DNA from: JAHEEM01 sp036396795
Lineage (GTDB): Bacteria; Pseudomonadota; Gammaproteobacteria; Steroidobacterales; Rariloculaceae
Reading direction: 5' to 3'
Length of the DNA: 64,000 bases
NCBI GenBank assembly: GCA_036396795.1
Contig: DASWKF010000039.1
Location: forward strand, 1-64,000
The position numbers and the translations under genes were made by a program. How positions within the stretch are numbered: position 1 is the first letter of the stretch; each line of letters begins with the position of its first letter. Below the pieces are notes generated by a model. The model saw nothing but the letters and a program-made list of their open reading frames with translations. It made no database searches and had not been told where the DNA came from. This document shows positions 1 to 7,078 of this stretch, piece by piece.

Positions 1-174
1 CTGTGCCATCCGCCCGTTCACCCGTCCCCATTGACTGGATCGCGGTCCCGCTCCACCACTTCGCATTCACTTTTCGTTGTCTGCCCCTTACCGAAGCCCG
101 CAACGAACTGGCGCCACCCGTGCGCCCGACCGTATGACTAGGAACGGCCGAGGGTACGAAATCGTTTCCAGACC

Positions 175-194
175 GCGCGTCGACCACGACGCGC
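175..194. repeat. Perfect inverted repeat, 8-bp arms, 4-nt loop
   Basis: The arms GCGCGTCG and CGACGCGC flank the loop acca. Imperfect pairing continues outward (atcgtttcc on the left against gaaacggat on the right). It could be the core of a degenerate attC hairpin, but no GTTRRRY/RYYYAAC ends are evident. Confidence 0.35.
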
Positions 195-355
195 ATCATC
201 CGAAACGGATGACCGAGCCTCGATAAGTGTTTGGTGCAGGCATCGCCTGACGCCGTTTTGGAAAGTCGGAGAACGACGCGAATGCTTCAAGCTCGGCGAA
301 GACAAGATCGCCGCCCGACCGCTATCGCCTATTGACAGCGGGAGGCCTCATAAGT

Positions 356-362
356 GTTATGC
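356..362 (-). other. Candidate attC R'' core heptamer after the DUF3024 cassette gene
   Basis: GTTATGC on the + strand (GCATAAC in cassette orientation) lies 7 bp past the DUF3024 stop codon, where an attC should begin. The same heptamer forms the outer end of the well-formed attC at 777-875. The matching inner end to the left was not found, so this is a partial call. Confidence 0.4.
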
Positions 363-369
363 GCAACCA

Positions 370-780
370 CTAGCCAAAGAAGCAGTGAAACTCGTCCTTG
401 TCAACAACAGCAAAAAATTCTTCAATCGTGGCTGCCGTTGGTTGTGGCTCATATCCATGCCATTTCAGGTCCTGCCTCAACCAGAACAGCTTCCAAACGT
501 CCCGTGTCCTAACATAGGTCGCCTTCGCGATGCCATACTCCTGTTTCACGCCAGGGTTACGCCACATCGGTCGAATTTCAAACAACTCGATGCTTTGACC
601 AGAGATACGATATCCGATGTCCAACTCGGGCCTGATGTGCGGCGGCGGACGGCGTTTCTGCAGATAACGTTCTGCAGCCTTCTCAATACGCTTCATTTCT
701 AGATCGTTTAACGCCACCAGAGCACGTTTACAAAGAATGACAAATACGCCCGGAAGAGCGTTGTCCGCGATCAAACGCAT
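370..780 (-). CDS. DUF3024 family protein (integron cassette gene)
   Basis: Small soluble protein of about 136 residues and unknown function. It matches DUF3024 by its C-terminal half: an RPxW segment, then AKATY, a Trp-rich WKLFWxRxDLKWHxY stretch, and an acidic end closing with CFFG. Reading left from the integrase it is the third cassette. The ATG at 780 is preferred over a GTG at 789: the ATG lies inside the GTTATGC core site of the preceding attC, so translation starts essentially at the recombination point. No clear Shine-Dalgarno is present. Base composition is more A/T-rich than the flanking chromosome, as expected of an acquired cassette. Confidence 0.75.
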   Translation of the reverse strand: MRLIADNALPGVFVILCKRALVALNDLEMKRIEKAAERYLQKRRPPPHIRPELDIGYRISGQSIELFEIRPMWRNPGVKQEYGIAKATYVRTRDVWKLFWLRQDLKWHGYEPQPTAATIEEFFAVVDKDEFHCFFG

Positions 781-875
781 AACGCGCACATCAGCGGCAC
801 GCCGAAAGCGGCGCGGCCCTTGCTTTGCAAGGGGCGTGACGCTTTCGGCGTGTCCGTTGCATGTACTTGTTAGGC
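777..875 (-). other. attC: attC recombination site of the DUF1772 cassette
   Basis: Outer heptamers are GTTAGGC (869-875) and GCATAAC (777-783). Inside lies a strong hairpin with 11-bp arms CGCCGAAAGCG (800-810) and CGCTTTCGGCG (840-850), and an apical pairing of CCCTTGC with GCAAGGG. Length of about 99 bp and the imperfect-palindrome plan match attC (59-be) sites. The stop codon of the DUF1772 gene lies inside GTTAGGC. Confidence 0.8.
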
Positions 876-1343
876 AACACTCTTACCGCTACTAGCCGAT
901 AACATTGCGATATAGAGTAGGCACGCTCCCGCAAACATGCCAACCAGGCGGACATGGTGCCATTGCCACCAGCGACGGAGCAGCGCTTCGTATCCAGGGG
1001 GCAATGCCTCGGGATCCCATGTGGCTACCTGCAGGTTGATCGGTACATTGACGAGAGCAGTAACGAGGCTGGCCACGAGCGCAAACGCAAACGCACCCGA
1101 GAGCAACCAGAATACTTTGCGCTCACGCCGGAACAGTGCGGCCGCAGCACCAGCCAGCAAGGTTCCACCAATCCCAGTCACCGCGATCGGAATCGCTATT
1201 CGCTGATCTAGTTGTTGGAAGAATTCGACGTACGTCGACGCCGACATATCGAATGGATTCTCACCGAGCCAAACCCAAAATGCTCTCCCAGCAGTGAGTG
1301 ATATCAACAACGCAGCGAGAAAAAGCACCGTACTTCGTAACAT
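870..1343 (-). CDS. DUF1772-like (anthrone oxygenase family) membrane protein, cassette gene
   Basis: Predicted inner-membrane protein of 157 residues with four hydrophobic segments (about residues 3-22, 50-70, 77-98 and 133-150). Before the last helix it has the DUF1772 pattern: an NVPIN motif, then W, then a WWQWHHVR segment with W...H..R spacing. Members are often labelled anthrone oxygenase-like; the substrate here is unknown. GGGGGAG lies just upstream of the ATG. The TAA stop is embedded in the attC core GTTAGGC, a typical compact cassette design. It is the second cassette from the integrase. Confidence 0.75.
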   Translation of the reverse strand: MLRSTVLFLAALLISLTAGRAFWVWLGENPFDMSASTYVEFFQQLDQRIAIPIAVTGIGGTLLAGAAAALFRRERKVFWLLSGAFAFALVASLVTALVNVPINLQVATWDPEALPPGYEALLRRWWQWHHVRLVGMFAGACLLYIAMLSASSGKSVA

Positions 1344-1432
1344 AGGCTCCCCCCGTACGCGCTAACATGGTTGCCGCAAAGATCGCCCTACCTCGCCGAC
1401 AGAAAGCGGCCGCATTTCCGCCGGACTTTGCT

Positions 1433-1534
1433 GCCTAACGACCAAGCTCAGCGGCAAAGGCAAGCTGGCGTGGCTTTTGCGAATGCAAAAGACATGACAG
1501 ATTGACTTTGTCCGTCTGCAGCGCCGTGTTAGGC
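1433..1534 (-). other. attC: attC recombination site of the DUF4160/DUF2442 cassette
   Basis: Perfect outer heptamers GCCTAAC (1433-1439) and GTTAGGC (1528-1534) bound a 102-bp imperfect palindrome. The inner arms gctcagcggcaaaggcaa and ttgactttgtccgtctgcagc pair with the extra bases typical of attC. The DUF2442 stop codon (1529-1531) lies inside the right-hand core. Confidence 0.9.
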
Positions 1535-1780
1535 GGCTTCAGCGGCCTTAGCACGTTCATGTAGCGTCTCTGGCGCGATATCTGCGCCATTGGGCCAAGC
1601 GACCGTGCCTCCCTCGATAAAGAAGCGAGCGAAATACGCCGGCACTTTCAATGGCTCAAATACTGGGCCGCTGAGCCAATCCGAAAAATCAACGGTTCCG
1701 TCAACCCCATCATTAAAGACGAGCCGAATTTTGAATTCGCCACGATATTCTGCGCTGACAACGGTAGGAAGGGCGTTCAT
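1529..1780 (-). CDS. DUF2442 family protein, second gene of a two-gene cassette
   Basis: A complete DUF2442 domain of 83 residues: an FKIRLVFNDG strand, the VDFSDWLSGPVFEPLK segment, and the closing WPNGADIAPETLHE motif. GAGGAG precedes the ATG. It starts 10 bp after the DUF4160 stop and shares its cassette, so the two are surely co-transcribed. DUF4160 and DUF2442 genes are often neighbours in bacterial genomes and are suspected to be a toxin-antitoxin-like or regulatory pair; that role is inference. The stop codon overlaps the attC core. Confidence 0.85.
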   Translation of the reverse strand: MNALPTVVSAEYRGEFKIRLVFNDGVDGTVDFSDWLSGPVFEPLKVPAYFARFFIEGGTVAWPNGADIAPETLHERAKAAEAA

Positions 1781-1790
1781 TTGGCGCTCC

Positions 1791-2051
1791 TCAGTCCAAG
1801 GGGGCGATCCTTTCCAGAGTCTCCCCAGCTCTGGCTTTGCTCCAGTTTGATTCTAACTCCACGTGATGTGCAAGGGCCCATTCCTTAATCAGGCGCCGGG
1901 CGGTGCGAGACCGAATTGATCCGGCCAAAATCTCGCCGTCAAATGTAAAGGTTGCCTGTTGGCCCTGATGCTCGGCGTGAAAGTGGAGGACACCATGTTC
2001 ACGGTAGAACATTCGGATAACGATTCCGAAGAAAGTCGAGATCACAGGCAT
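1791..2051 (-). CDS. DUF4160 family protein, first gene of a two-gene cassette
   Basis: A full-length DUF4160 domain of 86 residues: N-terminal MPVISTFFGIVIRMFYREH, then HFHAEHQGQ, the GEILAGSI turn, and a C-terminal helix ending in LESNWSKA...LERIAPL. The family's HFHA motif is intact. It is the promoter-proximal gene of the first cassette, with the attI junction only about 28 bp upstream, so it should be transcribed from the integron promoter. Function is unknown; it is paired with DUF2442. Confidence 0.85.
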   Translation of the reverse strand: MPVISTFFGIVIRMFYREHGVLHFHAEHQGQQATFTFDGEILAGSIRSRTARRLIKEWALAHHVELESNWSKARAGETLERIAPLD

Positions 2052-2078
2052 GTCAGTATGCGACTCCGTCCCCGTGCC

Positions 2079-2223
2079 GCCTAACTCTTAATTATGCGTC
2101 CGAAATGAAGGAATATTTCCGGTCGAACTGTATAGATGACATTCTTCCGATTCCGGGAACTACTTGATTCTAATAGATCATAGGCACCTTGCTGTCGTCA
2201 AATGATTCCGGTTGTTATGTAGC
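2079..2223 (-). other. attI: attI and integrase/cassette promoter region
   Basis: GCCTAAC at 2079-2085 (GTTAGGC in cassette orientation) marks the attI x attC junction of the first cassette. The roughly 140 A/T-rich bases between it and intI should contain attI, the divergent intI promoter and the cassette promoter. A possible -10 for cassettes (CATAAT on the minus strand) lies near 2090-2096, but no good -35 goes with it. No convincing LexA box was found. Confidence 0.6.
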
Positions 2224-3189
2224 ATGTTTCGTAAACTGCGCTTGCTCGACCGCGTCCGAGAAGCGATCCGTATCCGACACTACAGCTACCGGACAGAGCA
2301 GCAATACGTCGCGTGGATTGCGCGCTATATCCGCTTTCATCGCTACCGCGACCCGGCGGAGATGGGGCACGCCGAGATCGAGGCGTTTCTGAGCCACTTG
2401 GCTGTGCAGCGTAGCGTGGCGGCGGCTACGCAAGCCCAGGCCCTCGCAGCCTTACTCTTTCTCTACAAGAACGCGCTCGGAATTACCTTGCCGTGGATGG
2501 ACAATATCGTCCGCGCCAGACGCCCTAGACGATTGCCGGTCGTCCTGTCACGCGTAGAGGTGCGGCGCGTGCTCGCCCATCTGCGCCAACCCTACTGGCT
2601 CATTGCAAGCCTTCTCTATGGCAGCGGCCTTCGGTTGATGGAAGCACTGCGGCTACGCGTGAAAGACGTCGGCCTCGAGCAGCGCAAGCTGCTCGTGCGC
2701 GACGGCAAGGGCGCCAAGGATCGCGTCACGGTACTCCCGGACACCTTGATTGAGCCGATGCGCTTGCAGTTGGCGCACGTCCGGGACTCGCATCGGCACG
2801 CGGCCGAGCATGGGTACGGTGGAGTGGAGCTGCCCGACGCGCTCAATCGTAAATACCCTCGCGCCCACCTCGATCTAGGCTGGCAGTACGTCTTTCCTGC
2901 CGCGACCCCGTCGCGCGATCCGCGCACGGGCGCGTGGCGCCGGCATCATATTCACGAGCAATCCGTGCAGCGTCGCGTCCGCGAGGCGGTGCGCGCCGCG
3001 GCCATCCGACAACCCGCGTCCTGTCACACGTTCCGGCATTGCTTTGCGACGCATCTGCTGGAATCGGGCAGTGATATCCGCACGGTGCAGGAGCTCATGG
3101 GGCATGCGAGCGTGAAGACGACTCAAATTTACACTCATGTTCTGAACCGCGGCGGGCTCGCGGTACGCAGTCCGCTCGACGTCTCGTAG
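2224..3189 (+). CDS. intI: Integron integrase IntI (tyrosine recombinase)
   Basis: A tyrosine recombinase of 321 residues that catalyses attI x attC cassette insertion and excision. The N-terminal SAM-like core-binding domain spans about residues 3-85. The catalytic residues are present: R137 (GSGLRLME), the GKGAKDR hairpin at 161-167, H268/R271 (HTFRH), H294 (GHASVKTT) and Y303 (YTHV). The IntI-specific patch is seen between the second and third boxes (about 190-215, with ELPDALNRKYP); it separates IntI from XerC/D. The ATG at 2224 fits family length better than the in-frame TTG at 2212. It diverges from the cassettes, the classic integron layout. It appears intact and possibly active. Confidence 0.95.
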   Translation: MFRKLRLLDRVREAIRIRHYSYRTEQQYVAWIARYIRFHRYRDPAEMGHAEIEAFLSHLAVQRSVAAATQAQALAALLFLYKNALGITLPWMDNIVRARRPRRLPVVLSRVEVRRVLAHLRQPYWLIASLLYGSGLRLMEALRLRVKDVGLEQRKLLVRDGKGAKDRVTVLPDTLIEPMRLQLAHVRDSHRHAAEHGYGGVELPDALNRKYPRAHLDLGWQYVFPAATPSRDPRTGAWRRHHIHEQSVQRRVREAVRAAAIRQPASCHTFRHCFATHLLESGSDIRTVQELMGHASVKTTQIYTHVLNRGGLAVRSPLDVS

Positions 3190-3328
3190 CGAGACGGATG
3201 CAACCGGCCGGTAGTGAGTGCTGCAAATACCCGGCGGTCCTGCTAACGTCTACGCGGAATCGACTATCGCTCGCGCCGACGCCGGACGCGAAAGCCTGCG
3301 AAGCAGGAACAAACCGGGAGACAAGAAA

Positions 3329-4681
3329 ATGGGTGGACGTCTAATCGTTATCGGGTTTGCGCTGGCGACCTTGGCGATCGTGTTTCTGCTCGGGCGCATC
3401 AGCGGCTCGACGCGCCCGCGGGCCGAAGGTCCGGAGACGCAGGTGACAGTCGACGGCGGTCCAACGGCGGCCGGCCAGGCATCGCTCCCCGGCACGGCCT
3501 TCGCCGCGGTCCCAGGCGAGATCGGCGGCCAGGACTTCACCGGCCCCTACACCGTGGATCCCGACTGGCCCAAGCCTCTGAGCGCGCTGCCGGGCCATGA
3601 GGGCTGGAGCTGGGGCGCGGTGCAGGGCATTTTCGCGGAGAGCCCGGACCGGGTGTTCATCATCCAACGCGGCGAGCTCCCCGAGATCGAGCGCCCGCGC
3701 CCTACGCCGATCCCTGAGATCGGGCCGAGCCTGACCTTCCCCGTCGGCGAGGCACCGTTCCGCAACGCCTCTCAAGGCCCCGTATCCGCCATGCCGGGCG
3801 CCGGCGGGCCGGGGCAGGACCCGGACGACCCCGCGAATGCCTGGCAAGGCCGGTCAGGCGTCGACGCGCGTTGGGAGCATTGCATCGTGGTCGTCGACCG
3901 CGAGGGCAATATCATCGAGGAATGGACTCAATGGGACTCGATGCTCAGGCGCCCGCATGCGGTGTACATCAACCCCTACGATCCCGAGAAGCACGTCTGG
4001 GTCGTCGACGACCACAACCATGCGATCTTCAAGTTCAGCAACGACGGTGAGACGCTGGTGCAGACGATCGGCACGCCGGGCGTCAAGGGCGCGGACGGCA
4101 CGCACTTCAACCGCCCGACCTTCCTCGCCTGGCTGCCCGACTCGACGCTGTTCGTCGCCGACGGCTATAACGGCACGCGCGTCGCCAAGTTCGATGCCGA
4201 CGGCAACTTCATTCTCGACTGGGGTCAGCGCGGCACGCCGCCGGAGACGCGGCCCGGCTACTTCAACACCGTCCACGGCATCGCCGTGAATCCCGACACG
4301 CGGCGCGTTTACGTCAGCGACCGCTCCAACGACCGCATCCAGGTGTTCGACGAGAACGGCGTGTTCCTCGCGCAGTGGCCGACAGGCCCGATGGCGAATA
4401 CGCAGTTTCTCTACATTGGCGAGGACCGCAATCTCTGGTTCGCGGACGACCGCACCTGGAAGATCGTCAAGTACGACCTCGAGGGCCACTTGCTCTACGC
4501 CTGGGGCAGCCAGGGCGATTGGCCCGGCGGCATGTGGAACGTGCACGGCCTGAGCATCGATCAAGAAGGCAATCTCTACATCGCCGAGGTCGCCAACGGC
4601 CGGGCGCAGAAATTCGTGCCGCGGCCCGGCGCGAATCCGGACTTTCTCATGGCCACGCCGATCTATTCGGCCTGGCAGTAA
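3329..4681 (+). CDS. NHL-repeat six-bladed beta-propeller protein, membrane-anchored or exported
   Basis: Protein of 450 residues. An N-terminal hydrophobic segment (residues 4-22) gives a signal anchor, followed by a linker of about 60 residues. The remainder carries NHL-type blades, with recurring patterns such as VWVVDDHNHAIFKF, LFVADGYNGTRVAKF, VYVSDRSNDRIQVF and LYIAEVANGRAQKF. It resembles peptidyl-alpha-hydroxyglycine lyase-like propellers, but catalysis is not demonstrable. The ATG at 3329 is chosen for GGGAG 10 bp upstream and the immediate signal segment; an upstream in-frame start at 3218 would add a non-signal leader. It lies 140 bp after intI and before a DUF6152 gene. A second propeller of this type lies at 13057-14277. 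Confidence 0.8.
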   Translation: MGGRLIVIGFALATLAIVFLLGRISGSTRPRAEGPETQVTVDGGPTAAGQASLPGTAFAAVPGEIGGQDFTGPYTVDPDWPKPLSALPGHEGWSWGAVQGIFAESPDRVFIIQRGELPEIERPRPTPIPEIGPSLTFPVGEAPFRNASQGPVSAMPGAGGPGQDPDDPANAWQGRSGVDARWEHCIVVVDREGNIIEEWTQWDSMLRRPHAVYINPYDPEKHVWVVDDHNHAIFKFSNDGETLVQTIGTPGVKGADGTHFNRPTFLAWLPDSTLFVADGYNGTRVAKFDADGNFILDWGQRGTPPETRPGYFNTVHGIAVNPDTRRVYVSDRSNDRIQVFDENGVFLAQWPTGPMANTQFLYIGEDRNLWFADDRTWKIVKYDLEGHLLYAWGSQGDWPGGMWNVHGLSIDQEGNLYIAEVANGRAQKFVPRPGANPDFLMATPIYSAWQ

Positions 4682-4803
4682 GCGGCCCGCCGCATGCCCG
4701 GCAGCGGACATCGGCAGGCGCTTCTGCTAGTTTAGACGGCGAGCTTCCGCGCCGCGACGGCGCTGGGCTGAAACAACGATTCGCATCGGAAAGGGGGAAC
4801 GTG

Positions 4804-5805
4804 ATGCGGCGGGCATGGGCACTGACCGGCGTCCTGGCGCTGACGGCGAGCGCCGGAGCGCACCATTCCACGGCTCACTATCGCGAAGAGCTACGCGAGT
4901 TCGAGGGCGAGATCGCCGAGGTCATCTGGCGCAACCCGCATATCGGCATCGTGCTGCGCACGACGAACGCGAGCGGCGGCGATGAAGAGCTCTGGCAGAT
5001 GGAGTCGAACTCGACCTACAACCTGCAGCGCGCCGGCATTACGCGCGACCTGCTCAACGTCGGCGATCGCGTGCGCGTCGCCGGTCAGCCCTCGACGCTC
5101 GAGGAGCGCGCGATGCTCGTGACGAACCTCATGCTGCCGAGCGGCACCGAGATCGTCCTGCGGCGCGACATGCCGCCGCTTTGGACCGGCGAGGCCATCG
5201 GCGGTCGCGAGGAATGGCTCGCCGGCCGCGGCGTCGTCGACGCGGCCGCGGAGAACCTGGGACTCTTCCGCGTCTGGAGCGCGTCGGAGGTCCGGATCAC
5301 CAAGGAAGACTATCCGTTCACCGACACCGCAATCGCCGGACGCAGCGGCTGGAACACGCTCGACAACTTCATGACCAACTGCGAAGGGCCCGGCATGCCG
5401 TATCTGATGACGAGCCCGCACCCGCACCAGTTCGCGCGCGTAGGCGACGACATCGAGCTGCGCGTGCAGTTCTTCGACCGCGTGCGCACGATTCACATGG
5501 CGCCGGCCGCGGAGCCGGCAACGGCGCCGCCTTCGGATCTCGGCTACTCCGTCGGGCGCTGGGAAGACAACACACTCGTGGTCGAGACCTCGCGTATCGA
5601 CTTCCCTTATTTCGATCGCATCGGCACGCGGCAGAGCGAGAACGCCCAGCTCATCGAGCGCTTTACGTTGAGCGACGACCAGAGCCGCCTCGGCTACCAC
5701 ATGACGATCGTAGACCCGACCGTCTTCACGCGCCCGGCAACGATGGAGACGACCTGGATCGCGCTCGGCGACGACGTCAGCAGCTACGATTGCCTCGTTT
5801 TCTGA
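4804..5805 (+). CDS. DUF6152 family exported protein (long form)
   Basis: Protein of 333 residues with a signal peptide (residues 1-20, cleavage near ASAGA-HHS). The mature N-terminus begins with the DUF6152 hallmark HHSTAHY and continues with an EVIWRNPHIGI segment and a predicted OB-like strand set to about residue 120. The C-terminal 200 residues have no domain I recognise; GRWEDNTLVVETSRIDFP and a LIERFTLSDD segment resemble tails of other DUF6152-containing proteins. AAAGGGGGAAC precedes the ATG. A short single-domain DUF6152 protein is at 10757-11164. Function unknown; probably periplasmic. Confidence 0.75.
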   Translation: MRRAWALTGVLALTASAGAHHSTAHYREELREFEGEIAEVIWRNPHIGIVLRTTNASGGDEELWQMESNSTYNLQRAGITRDLLNVGDRVRVAGQPSTLEERAMLVTNLMLPSGTEIVLRRDMPPLWTGEAIGGREEWLAGRGVVDAAAENLGLFRVWSASEVRITKEDYPFTDTAIAGRSGWNTLDNFMTNCEGPGMPYLMTSPHPHQFARVGDDIELRVQFFDRVRTIHMAPAAEPATAPPSDLGYSVGRWEDNTLVVETSRIDFPYFDRIGTRQSENAQLIERFTLSDDQSRLGYHMTIVDPTVFTRPATMETTWIALGDDVSSYDCLVF

Positions 5806-5817
5806 GTGCGGCACGCG

Positions 5818-5843
5818 GCGCGGGACGCTTCTCCGCCCCGCGC
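5818..5843. terminator. GC-rich hairpin between convergent genes
   Basis: GCGCGGG (5818-5824) pairs with CCCGCGC (5837-5843) between the 3' ends of the DUF6152 gene and the converging amidohydrolase gene. There is no T-run, so intrinsic termination is only possible, not shown. Confidence 0.35.
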
Positions 5844-5862
5844 GTGCTCGCCAGCCGCAGCC

Positions 5863-6921
5863 TCAGATGCCGCGATCGATGCGCAGCAGCCTGATCAAGT
5901 TCCCACCGAGAATCGCCTCTTTCTCGGCATTGTTCAGGTAACTCGAGTTCATGATCAAATCCATCGTGTCGGGCCAGCCGAGCGGCATGTCGGTGCCGTA
6001 GACGACCTGACTCGCGCCCATCTCGGCGACGAGATGCCGCAAGCCCTCGTCGGAGAACACCATCGTGTCGGCGTAGATCTGCGTGCGCAGATACTCGCGG
6101 GGCGGCTTCTGGTTCATGCAGTCCGTTGCGCCGCCGCCGTTGCACGCGACGTCGGTGCGGCCGAAATACGACGGCAGGAATCCGCCGCCGTGGGCGCCGC
6201 AGATCTTCAAGTTCGGGAAACGGTCGAACGTTCCGTCGAAGATCATGCGCGTGAGCAGGAACGCCGTCTCCAGCGGATTGCCGATGATGTTGCCGAGGTC
6301 CCCCGGGTAGTCGAGCCCGCCTTCCGTGACGATGTTCTCCGCGCCGCCCGGATGCATGAACACGGGCACGTCGAGCTCCTCGCACTTGGCCCAGAAGACG
6401 TCGTATTCCGGCGACGACGGCACGACGCCGTTGACGTGTCCGGCGATGGATGCGCCGCGGAAGCCGAGCCGGTTGACGGCGTAGTCGAGCTGCTCGGCTG
6501 CGAGATCGGGGAATTGCAGCGCGGGCGAGGTCAACGCGACGAAGCGATCCGGATATTGCTCGACCCAGGCGGCGAAGCCCTCGTCCTGAACACGGATGAT
6601 GTCCTGGGCCAGGCGGCGGTCGTCGGCCTCGTACCACCAGTACTGGTTGGCGCTGATGGCGGACACGTCGATGCCCCACTCGTCCATGAGCGTGAGCCGG
6701 CTCGGCTCGAGCAATCGCGGTCCGCCGATGTTGCGCTCGAGGTCGGTGCCGCGAATGACTTCCTCGACCGCCTTGATCGACGCGTGCGCGTGTATGTCCA
6801 CCGTCTTGACGCGTTTGCCGGCGATATGAACCTCTTTGCGTCCCTGGCCAAGCACCGGTTTCACTGCGAGCAATCCCGCCGTCATGCCGACGGCGCTCAG
6901 GAAATGTCTTCGATTCGGCAT
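5863..6921 (-). CDS. Tat-exported amidohydrolase (amidohydrolase_2 / ACMSD-like)
   Basis: TIM-barrel metal-dependent hydrolase or decarboxylase of 352 residues. It begins with a twin-arginine signal (PNRRHFLSAVG plus hydrophobic stretch), so it is likely exported folded. Metal ligands are visible: DIHAH (residues about 41-45), a His in VFMHPGG, a His in CGAHGGG, and the Asp in YGTDMPLGW. The overall pattern matches the aminocarboxymuconate-semialdehyde decarboxylase-like family, most of which lack Tat signals. GGGGGA precedes the ATG. It lies downstream of the FMN oxidase gene on the same strand, 157 bp apart. A second Tat-signal member is at 19741-20742. Substrate unknown. Confidence 0.8.
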   Translation of the reverse strand: MPNRRHFLSAVGMTAGLLAVKPVLGQGRKEVHIAGKRVKTVDIHAHASIKAVEEVIRGTDLERNIGGPRLLEPSRLTLMDEWGIDVSAISANQYWWYEADDRRLAQDIIRVQDEGFAAWVEQYPDRFVALTSPALQFPDLAAEQLDYAVNRLGFRGASIAGHVNGVVPSSPEYDVFWAKCEELDVPVFMHPGGAENIVTEGGLDYPGDLGNIIGNPLETAFLLTRMIFDGTFDRFPNLKICGAHGGGFLPSYFGRTDVACNGGGATDCMNQKPPREYLRTQIYADTMVFSDEGLRHLVAEMGASQVVYGTDMPLGWPDTMDLIMNSSYLNNAEKEAILGGNLIRLLRIDRGI

Positions 6922-7078
6922 TTAAAGTCCCCCTCAGTCTTTCGAGTTACGCGCACGCCACGATGGCGCTCCGGTTGGCCCGCGCACCGGAGCCCGTGGC
7001 CTCCGGCGCGCTGTTGAGCCGTTTGACCACGGGCGTCAGGGCGCGTTCCGTGTCTGTCGCCCGCCGCCGCGGAGCATT

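Larger units (their letters stand above)
1..369. other. Gene-less left end, probably part of the integron cassette array
   Basis: I find no convincing gene here. The stretch lies distal to the last recognisable cassette gene (DUF3024) and may hold that cassette's attC plus a non-coding or eroded cassette. It contains a perfect short hairpin at 175-194 with weaker outer pairing (roughly 150-225), and a GTTATGC core-like heptamer at 356-362. A near-repeat of the text around 350-362 (cctc-ataagtgtt) occurs around 218-231. No second, outer core site could be identified, so the array boundary is unresolved. Confidence 0.4.

Noticed and set aside
2129..2145. LexA-box-like sequence upstream of intI (ctgtatagatgacatt)
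   Set aside because: Only the left half (CTGT) fits CTGT-N8-ACAG; the right half is absent, so SOS control of this integrase is not supported.
5806..7017. Long open frame on the + strand opposite the amidohydrolase gene
   Set aside because: Arg/Ala/Asp-rich antisense shadow of a GC-rich gene; the minus strand carries a clear metal-hydrolase with Tat signal. Similar shadows opposite icd, the hydroxyacid oxidase, the DNA-binding regulators and the CHAT gene were dropped for the same reason.
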